DNA from: HK-STAS-PATE-36 sp964565615
Lineage (GTDB): Bacteria; Patescibacteriota; Saccharimonadia; Saccharimonadales; JAGQNJ01
Direction of reading: 5' to 3'
NCBI GenBank assembly: GCA_964565615.1
Contig: CAZMFO010000004.1
Span: forward strand, 1-48,946
DNA length: 48,946 nt
Shown: positions 1-7,624 of the stretch, piece by piece
Layout: the number at the start of each line of letters is the position of its first letter
Numbering within the stretch: position 1 is the first letter of the stretch
The notes under the pieces: generated by a model
Told to the model about the DNA's origin: nothing
The model's input: the letters and a program-made list of their open reading frames with translations, nothing else
Databases searched by the model: none
Position numbers and translations under genes: made by a program

Positions 1-83
1 CTAAACATAACTATTCCACATAGTAAAGTGTCCACGATGTAGTGGGTAAGTGCATAGCAGTTAACTTTGATGGTATTTTTTCG

Positions 84-89
84 TATAAT
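84..89 (+). promoter_or_regulatory. -10 box for MauE/DoxX-like gene
   Basis: A perfect TATAAT lies 12 bases before the ATG at 102, so transcription would begin about 6 bases before the start codon. There is no Shine-Dalgarno sequence. This is one of many short or absent leaders in the window. Confidence 0.5.
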
Positions 90-101
90 AGTTTACTGAA
101 T

Positions 102-620
102 ATGCATAAACAAACAGCAATTGTTAAAGCCGAGCCATCTATAAAAGAAAACGCTAAGCTTGTGGGGATTTTTTTGTTTTTGATAATTTCTGCAACTTTA
201 ATGGGGGCAATGGGTAGTATCAATGCCGTAGAGTGGTTGCGCTGGTTTATGGGTGGGTTATTGATTATCTTTGGGGGTTTGAAGTTACTGGGTATAGAGG
301 TTTTTATTAAGGTGTTTCCTTTATTTGATTTACTAGCCAAACGGGTTCGTCCATATAAGTATATTTATCCATTTGTTCAAGTTTTGTTTGGAATATTTTT
401 TATAGTCGGAGCATGGCCACTCTTTCGCAATTTAGCTACAATCGTGATTGGGTTATCTGGTTTGATTGGAATGATAAATGTTGTAATCCAACGCGGAGCA
501 GTTCGTTTATCTTATCTTGGGACTATCTTACGATTACGATTTTCTACAGTTATATTAATAGAGAATACCCTAATGGTTTGTTTGAGTGTAATTATGCTGA
601 TTAGTGAGTTAATTGTTTAG
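102..620 (+). CDS. MauE/DoxX-like integral membrane protein
   Basis: This 172-residue protein has four to five hydrophobic segments (about residues 20-40, 45-65, 87-106, 108-127 and 150-170). The pattern of a glycine-rich helix followed by FDLLAKRVRPYKYIYPFVQ and then a helix rich in G and L resembles the MauE/DoxX family, whose members are thought to support thiol redox or quinone-linked processes in the membrane. The characteristic cysteines of MauE are not visible here, so a redox role is only a family-based guess. The reading frame extends upstream to a GTG at 42, but the ATG at 102 is preferred because TATAAT at 84-89 would leave the upstream part untranscribed. The stop codon overlaps that of the convergent permease gene by four bases. 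Confidence 0.6.
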   Translation: MHKQTAIVKAEPSIKENAKLVGIFLFLIISATLMGAMGSINAVEWLRWFMGGLLIIFGGLKLLGIEVFIKVFPLFDLLAKRVRPYKYIYPFVQVLFGIFFIVGAWPLFRNLATIVIGLSGLIGMINVVIQRGAVRLSYLGTILRLRFSTVILIENTLMVCLSVIMLISELIV

Positions 621-1423
621 TTGGTTAGATCTCGGCGAATAAAAACCATCCAGGAGAAAAGCAAACAACAAGCAATAATACCGACAAAAACACAAAGGTT
701 TATCCAATTGTATGTACCTGCTAAAATTTCTGCGGGTTTGTAGTAAGTAAAAGCAAAGAGTTTAGACGGCCATTTTAGCCAATTGGCAATATCAACTAAA
801 GATGCAATTATGTATCCACCAAGCGCATAAACTGTTGCAAGTCCGATGCTGGCAAATCTGGCTTTGCCAAAAGAGGTTACTAAAAACGCCAAGGCGCCAA
901 AAGACATCGCAAGCAGTATACTGGCAAGTGTAGCTAGGGCAATGTTAATTGAGTTAACATCTAGTTTTACAAGTTTAGCAAATGTTAATGTAACTATTCC
1001 AGAAACAGAACCAGTAATTAATATAATTATCACGCCACTGATATTTTTAGCCGTTAGCAAGACAGACCTTGATACTGGTCTGCTCAGTAGTAATTCTATG
1101 GTTTTTTCTTTTTCTTCGCGTGCCAGTAAGGAGCTACCTAATGATATTGCTAATATGCCAAGCAACATCGGCAACATTAAATAAAAAATTTGGCTACTTA
1201 AATAACCAATTGGAGATAAAAATTCGTTTGTGTCAGAAAAAAGTGCCATGGCAGAATCTGGAATTTCTGAAAATGCTTGCTCTAGTTGCTGTGATTGATC
1301 TCTAAACGATGGATAAAAAGCAAGATTTAACGAAATGAAAGCCGTAACCGCAAACCCCCACCACATTATTGACCAGCGTCTTTGCCATAGCTCCCATTTG
1401 ATTATACTTAGAATGGTTTTCAT
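617..1423 (-). CDS. ABC-2 type transporter permease
   Basis: This 268-residue membrane protein has about six hydrophobic helices: one near the N-terminus (about residues 20-38), a pair around 75-100, then segments around 130-150, 160-185, 195-215 and 240-262. The motif EKEKTIELLLSRPVSRSVLL in the cytoplasmic loop is typical of ABC-2 permeases of the ABC exporter family. The gene follows the ATPase gene with an ATGA overlap, so the two are translationally coupled and form one transporter. The substrate cannot be read from the sequence; such pairs often export drugs, peptides or lipids. Confidence 0.85.
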   Translation of the reverse strand: MKTILSIIKWELWQRRWSIMWWGFAVTAFISLNLAFYPSFRDQSQQLEQAFSEIPDSAMALFSDTNEFLSPIGYLSSQIFYLMLPMLLGILAISLGSSLLAREEKEKTIELLLSRPVSRSVLLTAKNISGVIIILITGSVSGIVTLTFAKLVKLDVNSINIALATLASILLAMSFGALAFLVTSFGKARFASIGLATVYALGGYIIASLVDIANWLKWPSKLFAFTYYKPAEILAGTYNWINLCVFVGIIACCLLFSWMVFIRRDLTN

Positions 1424-2331
1424 CTTTTACTGTCCGTTTCATAATATTTCATGAATTCTTCTTCAAGGTCCAGCTCTTTACTGCTTAAGCTATAAATTTT
1501 TTGCTTAGATAAAAATAAAAGCAGGGGCGATAAATTACCACGAACATGAATAACAAAAGAATTTTGGTTAGTTTTTGATACTTTCTTAACGCCGGAGACT
1601 CTTTTAATGTCTACAGCTGTTACATTGGTCTTAAAACTTACATTGAATGTTTGCGCGGCCTCATCTTTTAGATCGGCAATATTATGCTCGTTTACCAATT
1701 TGCCATCTTTTATGATGCCAATGCGATTACAAATCTTTTTAACTTCTGTTAGATTGTGGCTACTAATAAAGATTGTTACGCCTCCGCTACTAAGTTTCTT
1801 TACTAGATCATAAAAAGTTTCTTGCATTAGTGGATCTAGGCCGTCGGTTGGTTCGTCTAAAATTAAAAGATCAGGTTCGTGCATACAGGCCTGAATTATG
1901 CCAAGTTTTTGTTTGTTGCCCTTAGAAAGCTCGCCAATTTTTTTATTGATGTTTGGCTTAAATAGGCTAATTAGTTCTTTGTAAAAATTTTTGTTTTTGT
2001 TTGGTTGAATTTCTGACATATAACTAAAAAATTGTTTGGTAGTCATTTTGTCATAGGCGGTAAAATCGCCAGAGAGATAGCCGATTGATTTTTTAATTTG
2101 TACAGAGTCTTTTACTATGTCTTTTCCAAATATTGTCGCGTCGCCTTCGGTGGGTTGCAAAAAGTTAAGAAGTGTTCTAATAGTGGTAGATTTTCCAGCA
2201 CCGTTTGGACCTAAAAAACCATAAACATCACCCTTATTTACTTTAATGCTCAAAGCTTTAAGGGCGTAGGGTGACTTTTCGCTATAGCGTTTACTAAGTT
2301 TGTTGCATTCTATAACGATCTCTGTTCGCAT
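1420..2331 (-). CDS. ABC transporter ATP-binding protein
   Basis: This is the nucleotide-binding subunit partnering the downstream permease. From the ATG at 2331 the protein is 303 residues. It has Walker A GPNGAGKST (about residues 42-50), a Q-loop region, the signature LSKGNKQK in place of LSGGQ, Walker B LLILDEPTDGLD and the switch histidine in SSHNL. The C-terminal 80 residues form the accessory domain common in ABC-2 exporters of the CcmA/drug-export type. An upstream in-frame ATG at 2415 exists, but the stretch between is not ABC-like and a TACAAT -10 box sits between the two, so 2331 is preferred. Confidence 0.88.
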   Translation of the reverse strand: MRTEIVIECNKLSKRYSEKSPYALKALSIKVNKGDVYGFLGPNGAGKSTTIRTLLNFLQPTEGDATIFGKDIVKDSVQIKKSIGYLSGDFTAYDKMTTKQFFSYMSEIQPNKNKNFYKELISLFKPNINKKIGELSKGNKQKLGIIQACMHEPDLLILDEPTDGLDPLMQETFYDLVKKLSSGGVTIFISSHNLTEVKKICNRIGIIKDGKLVNEHNIADLKDEAAQTFNVSFKTNVTAVDIKRVSGVKKVSKTNQNSFVIHVRGNLSPLLLFLSKQKIYSLSSKELDLEEEFMKYYETDSKR

Positions 2332-2337
2332 GATCAT

Positions 2338-2343
2338 ATTGTA
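2338..2343 (-). promoter_or_regulatory. -10 box (leaderless) for ABC ATPase
   Basis: TACAAT on the minus strand ends six bases before the ATG at 2331. A weak TTGGAT lies 15 bases upstream of it. The expected transcript start falls on or beside the start codon, and no Shine-Dalgarno sequence is present, which decides the choice of the internal start. Confidence 0.45.
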
Positions 2344-2439
2344 ATACATAATTAGCGAATCCAACTTATTTAGTTTACGGCGGGCTAGGGTTATTATGTA
2401 TTTATGGCTAGACAAAAGACAAATAGTGAAACAGGGGTA

Positions 2440-3010
2440 TTATTTGTAATTTTTTTTGCTTGTATTAACTTCGGTGTTTGCAAAACATGGTTTTAGTGAT
2501 CTAAAAGAATGGTTATTTTTTACGATATAATTTGCATTTATCAAGTAATTTAATGCTACTCATTACTCAATCTGGCACAATAGTGCAGTAGCTGGCGGAG
2601 TTTTAGTGCTGTTTTTCACTAAACGAAAAAAAAGCAAGTTTTGCAATTATTTTTAACTGGTTATTTAACATACATTTTTTGTAGCGTTATTAAAAGAACT
2701 AATTGCCAGACCAAGACCAAACGAAGTACTGCCAAACATATATTCTTTTGATATGGATGCATTTGGGTACGGGTTTCCGTCTGGGCATACGGCATTAGTA
2801 GTTGTTACTACGCTACTTTTTTTTGGAATTTTTTGGTAATGCGGGCAAAGCCTTTTTGATTGTTTTAGTGGCTTTAGTTGGTTTATCTAGGTTGACTTTA
2901 GGTGTTTATGCGCCACTAGATATTTTAAGTGGCGCTTTACTTGGTGCGCTTACTTATGTATTAATTAGGGGGCTTGTAAATTTAATAAAAAGGTTGAAAA
3001 ATCTTAATAT
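2440..3010 (+). pseudogene. Decayed PAP2-family membrane phosphatase
   Basis: Fragments of a PAP2 (type 2 phosphatidic acid phosphatase) protein appear in successive frames. The first motif KELIARPRP is encoded at 2693-2719 and the PSGHT motif at 2777-2791 in the same frame, which stops at 2837-2839. The third motif region, SRLTLGVYAPLD, continues in another frame after a run of eight Ts near 2817-2824. In that motif the position normally held by the catalytic histidine (GVH.P.D) is tyrosine. Upstream pieces such as VFAKHGFSDLKEWL are also broken by stops. Several frameshifts plus loss of a catalytic residue argue for a pseudogene and not for a sequencing error. It fills the 790-base gap between the ABC ATPase and the ZIP transporter. 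Confidence 0.75.
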
Positions 3011-3030
3011 CAAGCTTATGATTATAATTA

Positions 3031-3075
3031 GGAAGTGTGAGGCTTCCATACTAACCTCGGCAGTATGTCGAGGTT
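3031..3075 (+). other. Two adjacent small hairpins
   Basis: GGAAG pairs with CTTCC at 3031-3047, and AACCTCG (3053-3059) pairs perfectly with CGAGGTT (3069-3075) around a nine-base loop. No T-run follows, so this is not a classical terminator. It lies at the 3' end of the PAP2 remnant, just before the ZIP promoter. Confidence 0.4.
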
Positions 3076-3111
3076 TATGGTTTAAGGCATTATTTATGTC
3101 CTAGTTTCTGG

Positions 3112-3117
3112 TAAAAT
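3112..3117 (+). promoter_or_regulatory. -10 box (leaderless) for ZIP transporter
   Basis: TAAAAT ends eight bases before the GTG at 3126, so the transcript should start at or within two bases of the start codon. No Shine-Dalgarno sequence is present. Confidence 0.4.
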
Positions 3118-3125
3118 AGACTCTA

Positions 3126-3896
3126 GTGAGTATTATTTTATACATAGTTGTATTTTCTTTAATTGGCAGTGTAGTTTCCTTGATGGGCGGATTGTTATTA
3201 TTGAGTAATCAAAAATTGGCAAAAAAGCTTGCATTTTTTGCTACGCCGTTTGCCGGCGGGGCATTGCTAGCGGCAGTTTTTACTGATTTGTTGCCAGAGG
3301 GTATTGAGTTTGCCTCTGCCTCTACAGTACTCCAAGCTACGCTATTTGGAATGGTAGCCTTCTTTCTGGCAGAGGGTGGTTTGCGGTGGTTTCATCATCA
3401 TCACGAACACCCAAACGAGGGGCAGGGTCGTCAGTCCTCTCCTATTTTAATAGTTATTGGTGATACACTTCATAATGCCCTAGATGGCGTAGCTATTGCT
3501 GCAAGTTTTATGATTAGCATTCCGACCGGCATAGTTACAACTCTAGCGGTTGCTTCTCACGAGATCCCTCAAGAAATTGGCGATTTTGGCTTACTGTTAA
3601 CAAAAGGTTATTCACGCCAAAAAGTATTGATAGCTAACTCGGTGAGCGCTTTAGCAACCTTAGTTTTTGCATTGCTTACCTATTTTCTGGGTTCTAGTGA
3701 GGCTTTGCCAGTCGGAGCTTTACTAGGGTTGAGTGCAGGATTTTTGCTTTACATATCTGCTAGCGATGTAATTCCGACTATTCATCTGTCAAAAAATAAA
3801 CACCTGACTTTTTACCAACAGTCCCTGTTATTTATGGCCGGTATTTTTATTGTTTCTTTGATGACCACTTTGGCTCATAGTTTTATTGTTGAGTAA
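3126..3896 (+). CDS. ZIP family divalent metal transporter
   Basis: This 256-residue inner-membrane protein moves zinc or a related divalent metal into the cytoplasm. It has about eight hydrophobic helices. A histidine-rich cytoplasmic loop (FHHHHEH, about residues 89-95) sits between helices 3 and 4. The metal-site motifs of ZIP proteins are intact: HNALDG at 116-121 in helix 4 and HEIPQEIGD at 145-153 in helix 5. Length and motif order match bacterial GufA/ZIP members. The start is GTG with a -10 box directly upstream. The gene stands alone between the PAP2 remnant and rmuC. The exact metal cannot be told from sequence. Confidence 0.92.
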   Translation: MSIILYIVVFSLIGSVVSLMGGLLLLSNQKLAKKLAFFATPFAGGALLAAVFTDLLPEGIEFASASTVLQATLFGMVAFFLAEGGLRWFHHHHEHPNEGQGRQSSPILIVIGDTLHNALDGVAIAASFMISIPTGIVTTLAVASHEIPQEIGDFGLLLTKGYSRQKVLIANSVSALATLVFALLTYFLGSSEALPVGALLGLSAGFLLYISASDVIPTIHLSKNKHLTFYQQSLLFMAGIFIVSLMTTLAHSFIVE

Positions 3897-3940
3897 GGAT
3901 GAGCATTAGCATTGCTCTAGTAAGATAAGCAACTTAGACA

Positions 3941-3946
3941 TATAAT
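3941..3946 (+). promoter_or_regulatory. -10 box for rmuC; overlapping SD-like GGAGG
   Basis: TATAAT is followed by GGAGG at 3947-3951 and an ATG at 3953. With the transcript starting around 3952-3953 the mRNA would be leaderless from 3953. If it starts earlier, GGAGG would be well placed (10 bases) for the in-frame ATG at 3962 instead. The two readings differ by three residues. Confidence 0.5.
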
Positions 3947-3952
3947 GGAGGT

Positions 3953-5017
3953 ATGGATGTAATGACTGTGGTTGTGCTTCTGATTTTGGTTGCTGGTTTT
4001 GGTTTGGTTAGCTTTGTTTTAAGTCAAAAAATTAAAGAACTAAAACAAGAGTCGGCGACACAGTTACTTAAACAAGACATTACAAATCTTAATGACTCTT
4101 TGCAGAAAATCAATGATGGACTAAAGGATCATCTAACCTCTCGGCTTGATAGAAGTCAAGATCAGATTGCAAAACAATACGAGCAAAGCAACAAGATTAT
4201 TAAAGATGTTACTCAAAAACTAGAGAAGCTTGAAAACACCAACAAGAATGTCGGTGATATTGCTTCGGAATTAAAAACTTTACAAAATGTTTTGCAAAAC
4301 CCTAAACAACGCGGAGTGTTAGGGGAGTATTATCTGGCACAGATATTAGAAAATGTTTTACCGGTTGGAGCGTTTGAGCTACAGTACAAAATTGCCGATG
4401 GTTTAGTTGTTGACGCAGTTATAAAGATGGACGATAGATTGCTCCCACTAGACAGCAAGTTTTCATTAGAGAACTATAATAGGTTACTCGACGCTGATGT
4501 TGGTGAGCGAGAGAGACTGGTTAAGGCTTTTAGAGAGGATGTAAAAAAGCGTATTGATGAAACCGCCAAATATATTAAACCCACAAGACAGACACTAGAT
4601 CAAGCTTTGATGTTTATCCCCAGTGAGGCTATTTATTATGATTTACTGGCGAACAAAGTTGGTCTAAGTGGCGTGAACGGCCGTAACTTATTGCAATATG
4701 CCCTTGAAAAAAAGGTGACTATAGTTGGTCCTAGTACCTTATCTGCTATGCTTCAGACAATTGCACAAGGCTTGCGAAGTGTAGAAATCCATAAAGATAC
4801 CGAAAAAATTCGCAAAAATATCGAGCAATTGCAAAAGCATTTGCTTGCCTATAACGCATATTATGTTAAGTTGGGGAACTCTTTGGGGGCAACAGTCGGA
4901 CACTATAACAATGCCAGCAGAGAGCTTGGCAAAATAGATAAAGACATTGTTAAAATTGGTGGTGGAGAAACTGCAATAGAACCCTTACTATTAGATAGAC
5001 CCAGCCAAGAGTTATGA
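3953..5017 (+). CDS. rmuC: DNA recombination protein RmuC homolog
   Basis: This 354-residue protein has an N-terminal membrane helix (about residues 3-22), a long coiled coil (about 28-110) and the RmuC domain (about 120-330). Recognisable stretches include KQRGVLGEYYLAQILE, LPLDSKFSLENY and FIPSEAIYYDLL. RmuC is linked to limiting inversions and other rearrangements, and the domain is related to restriction-type nucleases. Such proteins are membrane-anchored with the catalytic domain in the cytoplasm. The length is typical for compact RmuC proteins. The gene is transcribed alone, with the next gene starting from its own -10 box. Confidence 0.9.
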   Translation: MDVMTVVVLLILVAGFGLVSFVLSQKIKELKQESATQLLKQDITNLNDSLQKINDGLKDHLTSRLDRSQDQIAKQYEQSNKIIKDVTQKLEKLENTNKNVGDIASELKTLQNVLQNPKQRGVLGEYYLAQILENVLPVGAFELQYKIADGLVVDAVIKMDDRLLPLDSKFSLENYNRLLDADVGERERLVKAFREDVKKRIDETAKYIKPTRQTLDQALMFIPSEAIYYDLLANKVGLSGVNGRNLLQYALEKKVTIVGPSTLSAMLQTIAQGLRSVEIHKDTEKIRKNIEQLQKHLLAYNAYYVKLGNSLGATVGHYNNASRELGKIDKDIVKIGGGETAIEPLLLDRPSQEL

Positions 5018-5053
5018 TAGAGTACGGGCGAGGCTATACTAAAATAAATATGG

Positions 5054-5059
5054 TATAAT
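5054..5059 (+). promoter_or_regulatory. -10 box (leaderless) for 66-aa ORF
   Basis: TATAAT ends six bases before the ATG at 5066, giving a predicted leaderless transcript. This promoter is a main reason for treating the small ORF as a real gene. Confidence 0.5.
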
Positions 5060-5065
5060 AACTTA

Positions 5066-5266
5066 ATGAAGGATATTTTTGAGGTTCCGGAAGGGGATGT
5101 CGATCCATTTTTGGATAAGATCGTCATGAGTGTGCCGTTGGGTTGTTTGGCAATTGTTGTTGATAGGTATACAGAAGCTATTCGTCAAGGGGCTACTCCT
5201 GAAGACGCTTATTTTATGGTTTCTTCCCCCGAGAGTAATTATTTTTTTGAGCAATCAAGTCAATAG
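5066..5266 (+). CDS. Small acidic protein of unknown function
   Basis: This 66-residue acidic protein has no signal peptide and only one weakly hydrophobic stretch (about residues 20-32). I do not recognise its family. The sequence looks like a genuine soluble small protein (DPFLDKIVMSVPLGC, then TPEDAYFMVSSPES), and it has a perfect TATAAT directly upstream. Its last 53 bases overlap the 3' end of the convergent glycoside hydrolase gene, so the two transcripts would be complementary there. The overlap may simply reflect compaction. Confidence 0.6.
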   Translation: MKDIFEVPEGDVDPFLDKIVMSVPLGCLAIVVDRYTEAIRQGATPEDAYFMVSSPESNYFFEQSSQ

Positions 5267-6560
5267 TGAGCGAAGCTGTCCATGAAAAGTTTTGAGCACC
5301 AGCTGGTGTCCCATTTTTGGGCGAAAAGTATTCGTTTATACCCGACTTAGCAACCATACCTAGAGTTTGTTGGCGTATTTGCTCTGCTTCGTCATCAAAA
5401 CCGTAGCGTTTCAGCCCATCAATAATTAACCAGTTGGTGTTTATCCATGATGGGCCTTGCCAATAGAGGTGCTCCTTAAACCATTCGGAGTTTACGGGTA
5501 CTGTGGGGACAGGGTAGCTAGTGCCAAACAGGTGTTTTGATTTAAGAAGCTCAACTAGTATTTTGGCTCGTTCTTTTGGAATACTCCCCGCATATAGTGG
5601 TAAGAGTGTTCCGATTGAGCTTACTTTGATGAGCTTGCCCGTTGTTGTATTTTTTGAATAGTATTGGCTGGTATAAGGATCCCACAACTGTTCTAGACTG
5701 GCCTTAGTGTTCTCTATGTTAGTCGTAAGATTTTTGGGTAGTTTTATATTTAAAGATCTAGCGATATTAGACAAGTGGCTATTCGCCCGAATTAAGATGG
5801 AGTTGTAGTTGATATCAATGATACTGATGCGTGTAGGGTTTTTATTAGGGCCGACCTTGTAATGGTTGCGCAGTAATTTGCGTTGCATTGAATAAAGCAG
5901 TAAACCGTCTATTGTACTAAGTCGTTGGCCCGGTAAGACTAACTTGCGATCACTCCTAAAGTAAGTCAGCAAAGCATCTAACCGCGTTGCTTTAATCGTT
6001 TTTATCCAAAATGGCATACCGTAATTATTGATTTCGGCTATCCACGGAGGCGTGTTGTCTAGACCGGTTTCCCATGGGTGTACCAAACTGATTAGCCCCG
6101 ATTTATCAAAATCGCGTTCTTTATAAAGCCATTTATGAAAGGCAAGGAGAGCGGGGAACATTTTCTTGTACCATATTAAGCGCTCTTCTTTTGTAAGAAG
6201 TTCGCCAACTCGAACAACGGCTTCTGCTAACATCGGTGGTTGAGTAATACCACTGGTTGCATAATCATCAGGAGATTGGATTGATAGACTACTTTGCCAA
6301 AAACCGGCACTCTGTTTGCCAATAAAATCGCGAGTTAAAATCATATGTGGTAGCATACCGTTATGCCATTGTCCGCGCAAAAGACTTATCAGTTCTTGTT
6401 GAGCTCTTGGTACATCATAGTGGCGTTGCCCGATGGCAACAAAACAACTATCCCATAGCCACTGATGAGGGTACAGTCCCGGAGCGGGTATTATGTGACT
6501 CCCGCGGTCGTTATTCGTTAAAACATCTATACATTTTTGATACAGTTCATCGTCCGACAT
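5214..6560 (-). CDS. MGH1-like (GH63/GH37 fold) glycoside hydrolase
   Basis: This 448-residue protein resembles the MGH1-like (alpha/alpha)6-barrel glycoside hydrolases, which include mannosylglycerate and glucosylglycerate hydrolases. Family landmarks are HQWLWDSCF (about residues 32-40), the PWETGLDNTPPW segment (about 162-173), YWQGPSWINTNWL (about 365-377) and a C-terminal EYFSPKNGTPAGA followed by FSWTASL. The aspartate in WDS and acidic residues in the GLDN region are the expected catalytic area. No signal peptide is seen, so it should act in the cytoplasm on small glycosides. The precise substrate cannot be assigned. The gene has a leaderless-type promoter, and its 3' end overlaps the convergent 66-residue gene. 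Confidence 0.85.
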   Translation of the reverse strand: MSDDELYQKCIDVLTNNDRGSHIIPAPGLYPHQWLWDSCFVAIGQRHYDVPRAQQELISLLRGQWHNGMLPHMILTRDFIGKQSAGFWQSSLSIQSPDDYATSGITQPPMLAEAVVRVGELLTKEERLIWYKKMFPALLAFHKWLYKERDFDKSGLISLVHPWETGLDNTPPWIAEINNYGMPFWIKTIKATRLDALLTYFRSDRKLVLPGQRLSTIDGLLLYSMQRKLLRNHYKVGPNKNPTRISIIDINYNSILIRANSHLSNIARSLNIKLPKNLTTNIENTKASLEQLWDPYTSQYYSKNTTTGKLIKVSSIGTLLPLYAGSIPKERAKILVELLKSKHLFGTSYPVPTVPVNSEWFKEHLYWQGPSWINTNWLIIDGLKRYGFDDEAEQIRQQTLGMVAKSGINEYFSPKNGTPAGAQNFSWTASLTIDLIAQKNNYSRGKKP

Positions 6561-6569
6561 TATGTCATT

Positions 6570-6575
6570 AGTATA
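6570..6575 (-). promoter_or_regulatory. -10 box (leaderless) for glycoside hydrolase
   Basis: TATACT on the minus strand ends nine bases before the ATG at 6560. No Shine-Dalgarno sequence is present. Confidence 0.45.
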
Positions 6576-6591
6576 ACCTGCTTATGATTTA

Positions 6592-7125
6592 TTAGTAACT
6601 GTATTGCCAACCGGGTTGCCATTGCTTTTTGGGTCGCCAATTTTCTTTAATTACTTGATCCCACGATTTTCCGTTTATGATAACCTCCATTGCTAGCTGT
6701 GTTGCTTCGTGGCCAATAATTGCTATGTAGTCGTTCTTATGAAAAAGCTTCATGTCGTTTAAGAACGATTTAATGCGCACTTCCACTTCTTTGTAGGATT
6801 CTCCATTAGGATAGGGTATATCAACGAATTTATGCATATCACTTTTGAATTTTTTATTCTGACCATCAAATTGACCATAGTTTGCTTCGCGAAGACGCCA
6901 ATCGTATCGCAACGGGTGAGTATTACCAAAGCCAAGCTTGGCTGATTCAATAGCTCTTTGGAGATCTGAACAATAAACAATGCTAAATGATTTATCTTTT
7001 ATTAATTTTGGCAATTCTTTTGCTTGATTAATTCCTTCTGGTGATAATTTTCCCGGTAACCAACCAGTTGCGATATGATTTTTATTGTCTACAGTAGTGC
7101 TATGAGCAAAAAATACTATTTTCAT
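6592..7125 (-). CDS. Histidine phosphatase superfamily protein
   Basis: This 177-residue protein belongs to the phosphoglycerate mutase-like (histidine phosphatase) superfamily. The phosphoacceptor histidine is in FFAHSTT (His8), where the usual Arg of the RHG motif is Ala. The following ATGWLPGKLSPEGINQAKEL segment has the normal spacing, YCSDLQRAIESA holds the second conserved arginine, and the proton-shuttle histidine is in IIGHEA (about residue 139). With the first arginine lost, the phosphate pocket is altered, so substrate and activity are uncertain. It is the last gene of a minus-strand operon after yajQ, separated by one base. Confidence 0.82.
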   Translation of the reverse strand: MKIVFFAHSTTVDNKNHIATGWLPGKLSPEGINQAKELPKLIKDKSFSIVYCSDLQRAIESAKLGFGNTHPLRYDWRLREANYGQFDGQNKKFKSDMHKFVDIPYPNGESYKEVEVRIKSFLNDMKLFHKNDYIAIIGHEATQLAMEVIINGKSWDQVIKENWRPKKQWQPGWQYSY

Positions 7126-7126
7126 A

Positions 7127-7624
7127 TTATTTGAAGTTAGTGAAGTTGATAGGAAAATCGAAGCCCTTATTTTTTAGCAAATGCATTGCAGACTGGAGTT
7201 CGTCTTTTTTAGGGCTTGTAATTCGAACAGCCTCGCCCTGTATTTGTGCTTTTATCTTTGGGAGTTCATCACGGAGTAGTTTGGTAATTTGTTTAGCTCT
7301 GTCTTGATTAAGCCCCTGAATAAACGGCAAGTTTTTTGTAGATTTTAAATTTGCGACGATTGGCTCTTGGCTAATATCTAATACTTTCTGATCAATATTA
7401 CGACTAGCAAGTTTTTTGCGAATAATCTCAATTATCGCCTCTAGCTGGTAGTCACTATTACCAGTAATTTTGAATCCAGTTTTACTAGTGTCCAACCATT
7501 CAATACTCGCTGGAGTACCCTTAAAGTCATACCGATTAGTAATTTCTCTTTGAACCTGATCAAGCACATTGTTCATTTCGGCTTTGTCAAACTCACTAAC
7601 TACATCAAAACTAAACTGTGCCAT
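7127..7624 (-). CDS. yajQ: YajQ family nucleotide-binding protein
   Basis: This 165-residue protein is a full-length YajQ/DUF520 homolog. It begins with FSFDVVSEFDKAEMNNVLDQ, followed by RYDFKGTPASIEW, and ends with KDELQSAMHLLKNKGFDFP, all characteristic of the family. YajQ proteins have two ferredoxin-like domains. They bind nucleotides or RNA, and cyclic di-GMP in some species, and act in the cytoplasm. The start codon abuts the stop of the upstream coiled-coil gene, and the histidine phosphatase gene begins one base after its stop, so the three form one operon. Confidence 0.93.
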   Translation of the reverse strand: MAQFSFDVVSEFDKAEMNNVLDQVQREITNRYDFKGTPASIEWLDTSKTGFKITGNSDYQLEAIIEIIRKKLASRNIDQKVLDISQEPIVANLKSTKNLPFIQGLNQDRAKQITKLLRDELPKIKAQIQGEAVRITSPKKDELQSAMHLLKNKGFDFPINFTNFK

